Part shown: piece after piece, positions 8,482-14,712 of the stretch
Layout of the letters: the number at the start of each line of letters is the position of its first letter
How positions within the stretch are numbered: position 1 is the first letter of the stretch
The notes under the pieces: generated by a model
What the model saw: the letters and a program-made list of their open reading frames with translations, nothing else
What the model was told of the DNA's origin: nothing
The model's database searches: none
Made by a program: the position numbers and the translations under genes
NCBI GenBank assembly: GCA_030425745.1
Contig: JAUHZW010000027.1
Span: 1 to 14,712, forward strand
Direction: 5' to 3'
Length of the DNA: 14,712 nucleotides
Source of the DNA: Actinomycetes bacterium
GTDB lineage: Bacteria > Actinomycetota > Actinomycetes > S36-B12

Positions 8482-9675
8482 GTGAGCAGCCGTGTCTACC
8501 TCGACCATGCGGCGACCACGCCGATGCTCCCGCAGGCGCGGGCAGCGTGGATCGCCGAGTCCGAGCGTGCGGGCAACCCCTCATCACTCCACGCATCCGG
8601 ACGCCGACGCCGGCAGGTCGTCGAGGAGGCCAGGGAATCCATCGCTGCCCTGCTGAACGTGCGCCCGAGCGCGATCGTGTTCACCTCCGGTGGCACGGAG
8701 GCCGACAACCTCGCCGTCAAGGGCCTGTTCTGGGCGGAGCGTCAGGCTCGCGGGGCCACCACGATCCTGTCGTCGTCCGTCGAGCACCACGCCGTGCTGG
8801 ATCCCCTCGTGTGGCTCGAGCAGGAGCAGGCCGCGAGCGTCGAATGGCTGCCGGTCGACGGTCTCGGTCGAGTGTCGGTCGATGACGTTCTGACCCGACT
8901 CGCGGGCAGCGATCCGGTCGCCCTCTGCACGGTCATGTGGGCCAACAACGAACTCGGCACCGTCCAGCCGGTGCAGCGGATCGCTGACGCCTGTCGCGCC
9001 GCCGGGGTCCCCTTCCACACCGATGCCGTGCAGGCACTCGGTCATGTGCCGATGGACCTCGGTGCGCTCGGCGCAACAGCGGTGACGATCAGCAGCCACA
9101 AGCTCGGCGGCCCCTTCGGTGTCGGTGCCCTCATCCTCGATCCCACGCGAGCGGCCACCCCTGTGCTCCACGGCGGTGGTCAGGAGCGCGATGTCCGGTC
9201 GGGCACCCTGGACGCACCGGCGATCGCCGCCTTCGCGGTGGCGGTCGAGCATGCGGTGCGAGGCCAGGAGCAACGCGCCCAGCACCTCATCGCCCTGCGT
9301 GAGCACCTGCGCAACGGCGTGGCTGCGGCAGTGCCCGGCGCTGTCGTCAACGGCGATCTGGGCACCGGGCCGGATGAGCGACTGCCCGGCAACCTGCATG
9401 TCTCGTTCCCCGGATGCGAGGGAGACCTGCTGCTGATGCTGCTTGACGCCGCCGGCATCGACTGCTCCACCGGGTCGGCCTGCACGGCCGGGATCCCCGA
9501 GCCGAGCCACGTTCTTCTCGCCATGGGCGCCGATGAGGCGACCGCCCGGTCATCCCTGCGGTTCAGCCTGAGCGAGTCGTCGAGCCGCGAGGATGTCGAT
9601 GCCGTGATCGCTGCCCTGCCCGGCGTCGTCGAGCGTGCGGCGCGGGCCGGCAGCGTTGCCGGGCGGACGGGCTGA
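8482..9675 (+). CDS. iscS: Cysteine desulfurase (IscS/NifS-like), partner of MnmA
   Basis: This PLP enzyme takes sulfur from L-cysteine as an enzyme-bound persulfide and leaves alanine. The 397-aa product is full length. YLDHAATTPM (6-15) is the family start and FTSGGTEADNLAVKG (67-81) the PLP-phosphate region. VEHHAVL (100-106) has the PLP-stacking histidine, HTDAVQALG (179-187) the PLP aspartate, SSHKLGGPFGVG (204-215) the Schiff-base lysine K207, and GSACTAGIPEPSHVL (331-345) the persulfide cysteine C334. An in-frame TTG at 8473 would add three residues, but the TAGGCT box overlaps it and favours GTG 8482. mnmA starts 1 nt after the stop, so sulfur is probably handed directly to MnmA for tRNA 2-thiouridine, as with Bacillus subtilis YrvO-MnmA. 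It may also serve Fe-S assembly; the sequence cannot separate these roles, so the symbol is by similarity. Confidence 0.94.
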   Translation: MSSRVYLDHAATTPMLPQARAAWIAESERAGNPSSLHASGRRRRQVVEEARESIAALLNVRPSAIVFTSGGTEADNLAVKGLFWAERQARGATTILSSSVEHHAVLDPLVWLEQEQAASVEWLPVDGLGRVSVDDVLTRLAGSDPVALCTVMWANNELGTVQPVQRIADACRAAGVPFHTDAVQALGHVPMDLGALGATAVTISSHKLGGPFGVGALILDPTRAATPVLHGGGQERDVRSGTLDAPAIAAFAVAVEHAVRGQEQRAQHLIALREHLRNGVAAAVPGAVVNGDLGTGPDERLPGNLHVSFPGCEGDLLLMLLDAAGIDCSTGSACTAGIPEPSHVLLAMGADEATARSSLRFSLSESSSREDVDAVIAALPGVVERAARAGSVAGRTG

Positions 9676-9676
9676 C

Positions 9677-10765
9677 ATGCGCGTCATCGCGGCGATGTCG
9701 GGCGGGGTCGACTCCTCGGTCGCCGCCGCACGGCTCGTGGACGCCGGGCATGAGGTCGTCGGCGTCCATCTGGCGCTGTCGAAGGCTGCCGCCGCGGCCG
9801 GAGGGACCAAGGGCTGCTGCACGCTGGACGATGCGCGGGATGCCCGGCGCATCGCCGACCACCTCGGCATCCCCTTCTACGTCTGGGACCTGTCCGACCG
9901 ATTCCGGGAGGCGGTCATCGACGACTTCCTCGCGGAGTACGAGCGCGGCCGCACGCCCAACCCGTGCATCCGGTGCAATGAGCGGATCAAGTTCGCCGCC
10001 GTGCTCGAGCGGGCGTTGGCCATGGACTTCGATGCCGTGGCCACGGGTCACTATGCGCGCATCGTGCAGGGCCCGGCCGGCCCGGAACTCCACCGCGCGG
10101 TCGATCCGGCGAAGGACCAGTCCTATGTGCTGGGCGTTCTGGGGCGTGCCCAGTTGGAGCACACCCTGCTTCCGCTCGGAGGCGACGTGAAGGAGGCCAT
10201 CCGGGCCGAGGCGGCCGAGCGTGGGCTGCTGGTCGCGCGCAAGCCGGACAGCCATGACATCTGCTTCATCCCCGACGGTGACACCGCCGCCTTCGTCCGC
10301 TCCCGGGTCGATTCCGCTCCCGGCGACATCGTCGATGCGGTGTCCGGTGAGGTGATCGGCCACCATGAGGGAGCGCACTCGTTCACGATCGGTCAGCGCA
10401 GGGGCCTCGGTCTGAGGGTTCCTGCGGAGGACGGCGCACCCCGCTACGTCGTCGATGTCGACATCGTCACGTCGACCGTGCGCGTCGGAGCGCCGGAACT
10501 GCTCGACGTCGACCGCATCGAGGGGGAGAACCCCACCTGGACCGGCACACCGCTCGGTGCGGAGGAGACGTCCCTCGCCGTGCAGGTGCGTGCCCATGGT
10601 GCCGCGGTGCCGGCGCGCGTCCGTGTGGAGGATGACCGACTCGTGGTCGATCTGGAGTCTCCGATCCGAGTGCTCGCGGCAGGGCAGTCCGTCGTCGTGT
10701 ACGACGACAGCCGCGTGGTGGGGTCGGCCACGGTCGACCGCACGCACCGCGTGGTCGCGGCATGA
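9677..10765 (+). CDS. mnmA: tRNA-specific 2-thiouridylase MnmA
   Basis: MnmA activates U34 of tRNA(Lys), tRNA(Glu) and tRNA(Gln) with ATP and inserts sulfur to make 2-thiouridine. The 362-aa product has the PP-loop SGGVDSS (8-14), the N-type ATP pyrophosphatase fold, NPCIRCNERIKF (95-106) with catalytic C97, GHYAR and KDQSYVL (substrate region, 124-152), SHDICFIPDGD (192-202) with the second catalytic cysteine C196, and FTIGQRRGLG (236-245). The actinobacterial GCCTLDDARDARRIADHLGI segment (46-65) is also present. The frame is open 14 codons further upstream, but the ATG at 9677 matches the family start and follows the cysteine desulfurase stop by 1 nt. There is no strong Shine-Dalgarno, so translational coupling is likely. 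Its stop overlaps the next start as ATGA. Confidence 0.98.
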   Translation: MRVIAAMSGGVDSSVAAARLVDAGHEVVGVHLALSKAAAAAGGTKGCCTLDDARDARRIADHLGIPFYVWDLSDRFREAVIDDFLAEYERGRTPNPCIRCNERIKFAAVLERALAMDFDAVATGHYARIVQGPAGPELHRAVDPAKDQSYVLGVLGRAQLEHTLLPLGGDVKEAIRAEAAERGLLVARKPDSHDICFIPDGDTAAFVRSRVDSAPGDIVDAVSGEVIGHHEGAHSFTIGQRRGLGLRVPAEDGAPRYVVDVDIVTSTVRVGAPELLDVDRIEGENPTWTGTPLGAEETSLAVQVRAHGAAVPARVRVEDDRLVVDLESPIRVLAAGQSVVVYDDSRVVGSATVDRTHRVVAA

Positions 10766-11805
10766 CGATGCTCTGGGGGCCTGCGGTCGCCACCGGTGTC
10801 GGCTCCATGCCCGGGGACAACGCACTCGAAGCGGCCCGGATCGTCGCAGGAGAGCTGCCGGAGTTCGTGCACGTGGTCGAACTGCCGGCGCGGGGTCCAG
10901 GCGCCGACATGGTGGGCCGCACCGGTGCCCTGCTCGCGGGAGTCGATGCCGGTCTCGGGCTCGAGACCACCCCGGACGGCTGGCGATTCGCGGGAGCCTC
11001 GGGGCGGCAGATGCGTCGGGCTGCGTCGTTCATGAACGAGGACCTCGACGCCCTCGAGGAGACGGCCCAGCGCTACGACGGTCCGGTGAAGGCGCAGATG
11101 GTCGGGCCCTGGACTATGGCGGCCGCGGTCGAACTCCGGTCGGGTGAGCGTGCTCTGTCCGACCCCGGGGCGGTCGCCGAGATCGCCGATGCGCTCGGCA
11201 CGGCGCTGGTGGGCCACGTCGCCGACCTGCGCCGCCGGGTGCCCGGCGCCTCAGCCATCGTCGTCCAGATCGACGAGCCGGGGCTGCCCGCGGTTCTCGA
11301 GGGACGCATCGACACGGCCAGCGGGCTGTCCCGCTACGCACCGGTCGATCCGCAGGTGGCCGGGCGCCTTCTCGGACGGGTGCTCAGCGCGGATCCCGAT
11401 GCCGTCACCGGAGTTCACTGCTGTGCGGACCGCCCGCCCGTGGGCCTGCTGCGCGAGGCAGGTGCCGCCTTCGTGTCCCTGGACGTGATCGGCATCGGCG
11501 ATGAGACCGACCAGGCACTGGGGCAGTTGCTCGAGGCCGGCGATGCCCTGATCGCCGGCACCGTTCCCTCGACGGGCACCGGGCGCCTCTCCGACACAGC
11601 AGCGAGCGCGGCGGTGCGGAGCCTGCTCGACCGCCTCGGGCTCAACGATCCGCGGACACTTGCACGCGTCGCCGTGTCGCCGACGTGTGGACTCGCCGGT
11701 GCTTCGCCATCATGGGCCCGCACAGCCCTCGCCGGATGCACCGCGGTGGGAAGGGTGCTCCGGCAGGACGAGGGCGAGGAGGGCCCGGATGGCGACCGAG
11801 GCTGA
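10762..11805 (+). CDS. Short MetE-like (cobalamin-independent methionine synthase C-domain) protein, function uncertain
   Basis: The 347-aa protein resembles only the catalytic TIM barrel of MetE; the N-terminal barrel is absent. TGVGSMPGDN (11-20) matches the MetE homocysteine region and VQIDEPGLP (168-176) the IDEP motif. The likely zinc ligands are H219 and C221 in GVHCCADRP and C309 in SPTCGL. Where MetE has its glutamate ligand (E665 in E. coli) I see only D241 in FVSLDVIG, by rough spacing. The UROD/MetE superfamily assignment is firm. The reaction is not: it could be a core-MetE-type methyltransferase using a methyl-corrinoid or other donor, or a thiol methyltransferase. Rv3015c, beside ligA in M. 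tuberculosis, is the counterpart I recall. The ATG overlaps the mnmA stop by 4 nt and the 3' end overlaps ligA by 17 nt, so expression is coupled to both neighbours. Confidence 0.88.
   Translation: MTMLWGPAVATGVGSMPGDNALEAARIVAGELPEFVHVVELPARGPGADMVGRTGALLAGVDAGLGLETTPDGWRFAGASGRQMRRAASFMNEDLDALEETAQRYDGPVKAQMVGPWTMAAAVELRSGERALSDPGAVAEIADALGTALVGHVADLRRRVPGASAIVVQIDEPGLPAVLEGRIDTASGLSRYAPVDPQVAGRLLGRVLSADPDAVTGVHCCADRPPVGLLREAGAAFVSLDVIGIGDETDQALGQLLEAGDALIAGTVPSTGTGRLSDTAASAAVRSLLDRLGLNDPRTLARVAVSPTCGLAGASPSWARTALAGCTAVGRVLRQDEGEEGPDGDRG
11777..11782 (+). promoter_or_regulatory. Ribosome binding site of ligA inside the upstream gene
   Basis: AGGAGG, 6 nt before the ATG at 11789 and within the coding sequence of the MetE-like gene. 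It is the strongest Shine-Dalgarno in the window and decides the ligA start against a frame that is open 43 codons further upstream. Confidence 0.85.
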
Positions 11806-13972
11806 GCGCACACGGTGGGCCGAGCTGGTCGATGCGATCAACGAGGCGCGCGTCGCCTACTACCAGCAGGATGCGCCGCGGCTGTCCGACGCGGAGTACG
11901 ACGCCCTCTACAGCGAGCTGATCGAGCTGGAGCGCCAGCACCCGGAGCTTGCGAGCGGGGAGTCGCCCACGCAGACGGTCGGGGGCGCCCGGTCGGAGAT
12001 GTTCGAGCCCGTCGAGCACCTCATGCGGATGTACTCCCTGGACAACGCCTTCGACGCTGAAGAGCTGGATGCCTGGTTCGACCGCGTGCAGTCGGGCCTG
12101 GGTGCGGTGCCCGCGATGCTGTGCGAGCTGAAGATCGATGGACTTGCCGTCGATGCGGTGTATCGCCACGGACGGCTCGAGTCACTGGCCACCCGCGGTG
12201 ACGGCACGGTCGGTGAGGACGTCACCTACAACGCGCAGTTCATCCCCGCCGTGCCCAAGGTCCTTGATCCGGTCGACGGCCGGGTGCCTGCCCTGCTGGA
12301 GGTCCGTGGCGAGATCTTCTTCCCGGTCGCTGACTTCGACCGCATCAACGCCGAGCAGGCTGACCTCGGGCTGCCCGTGTTCGCGAATCCCCGCAACACC
12401 GCGGCCGGCTCGCTGCGCCAGCGCATCGACCGTCGCGAGCGAGACCTCGATGCCGTGCGCGCCGAGGGCCGTGAGGGAGCGCGGGCCGAGGCGCGGGTCG
12501 CCCGGCTGGAGGCTGAACTGCGCCGCGCGGTCGAGCGGCTGGAGAACCTTCGTCTGACCGTGCACGGGGTCGGTGCGGTGGAGGGTGTCGAGGTCCACAC
12601 CCAGAGCGGTGCGTACGACGTGATGGCCGCGCACGGACTGCCGGTCAGCTCGCGCGCCCGCGTCCATGAGTCCGCGGCCGGTGTGCGCGACTTCATCGAG
12701 TTCTATGGCGAGCACCGGCACGACGTCGAGCACGAGATCGACGGTGTCGTCATCAAGGTGGATGAGCTCGCGCTGCAGCGGCAACTGGGAGAGACGTCCC
12801 GGGCCCCGCGGTGGGCGATGGCGTACAAGTACCCGCCGGAGGTGGTGCGGACCCGGCTGCTGGACATCGCCGTGAACGTCGGGCGGACGGGTCGGGTGAC
12901 GCCGTTCGCCGTCATGGAGCCGGTCCGGGTCGCGGGCTCGACAGTCTCGATGGCCACCTTGCACAACGCGTTCGAGGTGCAGCGCAAGGGAGTGCTCATC
13001 GGCGACATGGTGTTCCTGCGCAAGGCCGGCGACGTCATTCCCGAGGTGCTCGGCCCCGTCATCGATGATCGGGACGGGTCCGAGCGCGCGTTCGTCATGC
13101 CCACCCACTGCCCGGAGTGCGGCACCGAACTTCGGCCGGAGAAGGAGGGCGACAAGGATCTCCGCTGCCCGAACACCCGCTCCTGCCCGGCACAGGTGCG
13201 TGAGCGGGTGTCCCACGTGGGCGGCCGCAGCGCGTTCGACGTCGAGGGTCTGGGCGACAAGGCGGCCGCGGCGCTGCTCCACTGCGGGCTGGTGGAGAAC
13301 GAGGGCGATCTGTTCCTGCTGACCGCCGACGACCTCCTGCGCTGCGACTTCTTCACCCGCGAACCGGGCAGGGGCGAGGAGGGCCGGCAGCTCACCGAGA
13401 ACGCCAGGTCCATGCTCGCCAACCTTCGGGGCTCCGTCGACCGGCCGCTGTGGCGGGTCATCGTGGCCCTGTCGATCCGCCATGTCGGGGCGCCCACGGC
13501 CACGGATCTGGCGCGGTCATTCGGCTCCCTCGATGCGATCGCCGAGGCTTCGGTGGAGGAACTCGCCGCCATCGACGGCATCGGGCCCACCATCGCCGAG
13601 GCGGTTCACGAGTGGTTCGCCGAGGACTGGCATCGCGACATCGTTGACAAGTGGCGCCGTGGCGGCGTGCGCATGGCCGACGAGAAGGTCGAAGCGGGCG
13701 AGCAGCCGTTGGCCGGGCTGACCGTCGTGATCACCGGCTCCCTCGAGGGCTTCACGCGGGAGTCCGCGGCGCAGGCGGTCACCGACCTCGGCGGCAAGGT
13801 CGCCGGCTCGGTGTCGAAGAAGACGCAGCTGCTCGTCGCCGGCGAGAACGCCGGCTCCAAGCTGGACAAGGCGATGTCGCTCGGCGTGCCCGTGGTGGGG
13901 GCCGAGGGATTCGCCGCGCTGCTGGCGGATGGTCTCGACGCAGCCCTGTCCCACGCCCGTCCGGAGGCATGA
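11789..13972 (+). CDS. ligA: NAD-dependent DNA ligase LigA, with an internal helical insertion
   Basis: LigA seals nicks in replication and repair using NAD+. The product is 727 aa, longer than the 671 aa of E. coli and about 690 aa of M. tuberculosis. Domain Ia (YYQQDAPRLSDAEYDAL, 24-40) binds NMN. The adenylation site is K115 in CELKIDGLAVD, with TRGDGTVGEDVT (135-146), EVRGE (171-175), NPRNTAAGSLRQ (200-211) and DGVVIKVD (318-325) following. The OB fold has GRTGRVTPFAVMEPV (365-379). Zinc ligands are C441, C444, C460 and C466. Helix-hairpin-helix repeats follow (for example IDGIGPTIAEAV, 595-606), then a BRCT domain (LAGLTVVITGSLEGFTRESA, 641-660). Between Q211 and the LRLTVHG strand at 254 there are 42 residues where E. 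coli LigA has about 11. The start is fixed by AGGAGG 6 nt upstream and overlaps the previous gene by 17 nt. Confidence 0.98.
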   Translation: MATEAERTRWAELVDAINEARVAYYQQDAPRLSDAEYDALYSELIELERQHPELASGESPTQTVGGARSEMFEPVEHLMRMYSLDNAFDAEELDAWFDRVQSGLGAVPAMLCELKIDGLAVDAVYRHGRLESLATRGDGTVGEDVTYNAQFIPAVPKVLDPVDGRVPALLEVRGEIFFPVADFDRINAEQADLGLPVFANPRNTAAGSLRQRIDRRERDLDAVRAEGREGARAEARVARLEAELRRAVERLENLRLTVHGVGAVEGVEVHTQSGAYDVMAAHGLPVSSRARVHESAAGVRDFIEFYGEHRHDVEHEIDGVVIKVDELALQRQLGETSRAPRWAMAYKYPPEVVRTRLLDIAVNVGRTGRVTPFAVMEPVRVAGSTVSMATLHNAFEVQRKGVLIGDMVFLRKAGDVIPEVLGPVIDDRDGSERAFVMPTHCPECGTELRPEKEGDKDLRCPNTRSCPAQVRERVSHVGGRSAFDVEGLGDKAAAALLHCGLVENEGDLFLLTADDLLRCDFFTREPGRGEEGRQLTENARSMLANLRGSVDRPLWRVIVALSIRHVGAPTATDLARSFGSLDAIAEASVEELAAIDGIGPTIAEAVHEWFAEDWHRDIVDKWRRGGVRMADEKVEAGEQPLAGLTVVITGSLEGFTRESAAQAVTDLGGKVAGSVSKKTQLLVAGENAGSKLDKAMSLGVPVVGAEGFAALLADGLDAALSHARPEA
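12422..12547 (+). other. Charged helical insertion in the LigA nucleotidyltransferase domain
   Basis: Codons 212-253 of ligA replace the usual ~11-residue linker after SLRQ. The stretch is rich in Arg, Glu and Ala. Residues 237-254 follow a heptad pattern, with V237, L240, L244, A247, L251 and L254 at a/d positions. A GREG turn at 227-230 separates this from an upstream helix-like segment (I213, L220, V223), so a helical hairpin is predicted. The reading frame and the flanking family motifs are intact, so this is not a frameshift artefact. Confidence 0.75.
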
Positions 13973-13983
13973 GGCGCTCCCTC

Positions 13984-13989
13984 TAGGAT
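13984..13989 (+). promoter_or_regulatory. Predicted -10 box of gatC
   Basis: TAGGAT (TANNNT) begins 11 nt after the ligA stop and ends 7 nt before the gatC ATG. No Shine-Dalgarno precedes gatC, so it is likely to have its own leaderless transcript besides any read-through from ligA. No clear -35 is seen; it would lie within the ligA 3' end. Confidence 0.55.
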
Positions 13990-13996
13990 CGAGCGC

Positions 13997-14293
13997 ATGA
14001 CGTCCATCACCCGGGAAGAGGTCGAGCATTTGGCTCGACTGGCCCGCCTGCAGCTCAGCGATGACGAGATCGACCACTACGCCGGTCAGCTGGACGTGGT
14101 CCTGCAGTCCGTCGCCCGGGTCTCGGAGGTGGCAGCCGCGGACATCCCGCCGACGTCGCACCCGATTCCCATGGTCAACGTCTTCCGCGATGACGTCACG
14201 GCCCCTGGTCTGGCACGGGCGGACGTCGCCGCGGGCGCCCCCGCCTGGGAGGACGACCGCTTCCGGGTTCCGCGCATCCTGGACGAGGAGTAG
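13997..14293 (+). CDS. gatC: Asp-tRNA(Asn)/Glu-tRNA(Gln) amidotransferase subunit C
   Basis: GatC is the small subunit that wraps around GatA and stabilises its contact with GatB in the GatCAB amidotransferase, which converts Glu-tRNA(Gln) to Gln-tRNA(Gln) and Asp-tRNA(Asn) to Asn-tRNA(Asn). The 98-aa product has the normal length and family pattern: ITREEVEHLARLARLQLSDD (4-23) at the N-terminus, a middle amphipathic helix, a V-rich linker, and the C-terminal FRVPRILDEE (89-98). The ATG has a TAGGAT box 7 nt upstream and no Shine-Dalgarno. gatA follows after 3 nt, as expected for the complex; gatB lies outside the window. In M. tuberculosis Rv3013 sits between ligA and gatC; here nothing intervenes. 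Confidence 0.97.
   Translation: MTSITREEVEHLARLARLQLSDDEIDHYAGQLDVVLQSVARVSEVAAADIPPTSHPIPMVNVFRDDVTAPGLARADVAAGAPAWEDDRFRVPRILDEE
14285..14290 (+). promoter_or_regulatory. Ribosome binding site of gatA
   Basis: GAGGAG in the last codons of gatC, 6 nt before the GTG at 14297. This spacing favours that GTG over the in-frame GTG at 14303 and the ATG at 14306. Confidence 0.7.
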
Positions 14294-14296
14294 GCC

Positions 14297-14712
14297 GTGG
14301 CAGTGATGGAAGGCGATCTCGTCCGGCAGGACGCCACCACCCTGGCCAGTGCGATCGCGGAGGGGGAGGTCTCCAGCGAGGAGGTCACCCGAGCGCATCT
14401 GGACCGCATCGCGCAGGTCGACGGCGAGGTCCACGCATTCCTGCACGTGATGACCGACGAGGCCGTCGAGGCGGCCCGCGCCATCGACGCCCGCCGCGCC
14501 GCGGGGGAGGAGATGGGTCCGCTCGCCGGCGTGCCCCTGGCCCTGAAGGACGTCCTGACGATGACCGGGGTGCCGACCACATGCGGCTCGCGCATCCTCG
14601 AGGGGTGGCGCCCCCCGTACGACTCCACCGTCGTCGAGCGGCTGCGTGCGGCTGACGTCGTGATTCTTGGCAAGACGAACATGGACGAGTTCGCGATGGG
14701 ATCCTCCACCGA
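14297..14712 (+). CDS. gatA: Glutamyl-tRNA(Gln) amidotransferase subunit A (N-terminal part, cut by window edge)
   Basis: GatA is the amidase subunit that frees ammonia from glutamine or asparagine for GatCAB. 138 codons are present and the frame is open at the right edge. GPLAGVPLALKDVL (74-87) carries the catalytic lysine K84 of the Ser-cisSer-Lys amidase triad. TTCGSRILEGW (94-104), YDSTVVERLRAADVVILGKT (108-127) and NMDEFAMGSST (128-138) are typical GatA sequence. The glycine- and serine-rich amidase signature with both catalytic serines should begin just beyond the window. The GTG start is chosen on the GAGGAG 6 nt upstream; GTG 14303 or ATG 14306 would shorten it by two or three residues. 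It follows gatC by 3 nt and must be co-transcribed with it. Confidence 0.97.
   Translation, partial: MAVMEGDLVRQDATTLASAIAEGEVSSEEVTRAHLDRIAQVDGEVHAFLHVMTDEAVEAARAIDARRAAGEEMGPLAGVPLALKDVLTMTGVPTTCGSRILEGWRPPYDSTVVERLRAADVVILGKTNMDEFAMGSST

Noticed and set aside
9563..10825. 420-aa minus-strand open frame opposite mnmA
   Set aside because: Antisense shadow in GC-rich coding DNA; mnmA on the other strand has every family motif.
12182..13483. 433-aa minus-strand open frame opposite ligA
   Set aside because: Low-information His/Arg/Gly-rich translation fully inside ligA; no start signal or family motif.

Overview
The window is a compact, roughly 70 % GC stretch (estimated by eye) from an actinobacterium (Actinomycetota), probably order Micrococcales; the family-level placement is a guess. 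The evidence is the strong G/C bias at third codon positions, the GlgE maltosyltransferase pathway, an actinobacterial-type glycogen phosphorylase with a DUF3417 N-terminus, GTG starts preceded by TANNNT boxes, and two gene orders familiar from actinobacteria. These are glgB-glgE divergent from glgP (as in Mycobacterium tuberculosis Rv1326c-Rv1328) and cysteine desulfurase-mnmA-MetE-like-ligA-gatC-gatA (as around Rv3025c-Rv3011c).

Region 1 (1-7539) is an alpha-glucan metabolism cassette. glgE and glgB (the latter cut by the window edge) run leftward. glgP runs rightward from a shared 193-bp promoter region that holds TTGCA-type half-sites, an 18-bp dyad and a tandem 8-bp repeat. glgX runs leftward and meets glgP tail to tail, with 8 nt between the stops. 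GlgE and GlgB build branched alpha-glucan from maltose-1-phosphate; GlgX debranches it and GlgP releases glucose-1-phosphate. The enzymes that make maltose-1-phosphate (TreS/Pep2 or GlgM) are not in the window.

Region 2 (7540-8422) is a single enoyl-CoA hydratase gene divergent from glgX, with both crotonase catalytic glutamates.

Region 3 (8423-14712) is a tightly packed rightward unit. Cysteine desulfurase and MnmA act together in 2-thiolation of tRNA U34. They are followed by a short MetE-like methyltransferase that lacks the MetE N-terminal domain, then NAD-dependent DNA ligase LigA, which carries an unusual predicted helical insertion. gatC and gatA (cut by the right edge) begin the amidotransferase that makes Gln-tRNA(Gln). 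Genes in this unit overlap or lie within 24 nt of each other.

A theme across the window is that the genes heading transcription units (glgE, glgP, glgX, the cysteine desulfurase) and gatC have a TANNNT box 6-8 nt before the start codon and no Shine-Dalgarno, which suggests leaderless mRNAs. Several internal genes (glgB, ligA, gatA) have clear Shine-Dalgarno sequences. I see no mobile element, CRISPR array, RNA gene, phage gene or defence system, and no convincing undescribed multi-gene system. The best leads are the LigA insertion, the MetE-like protein and the glgE/glgP intergenic architecture.
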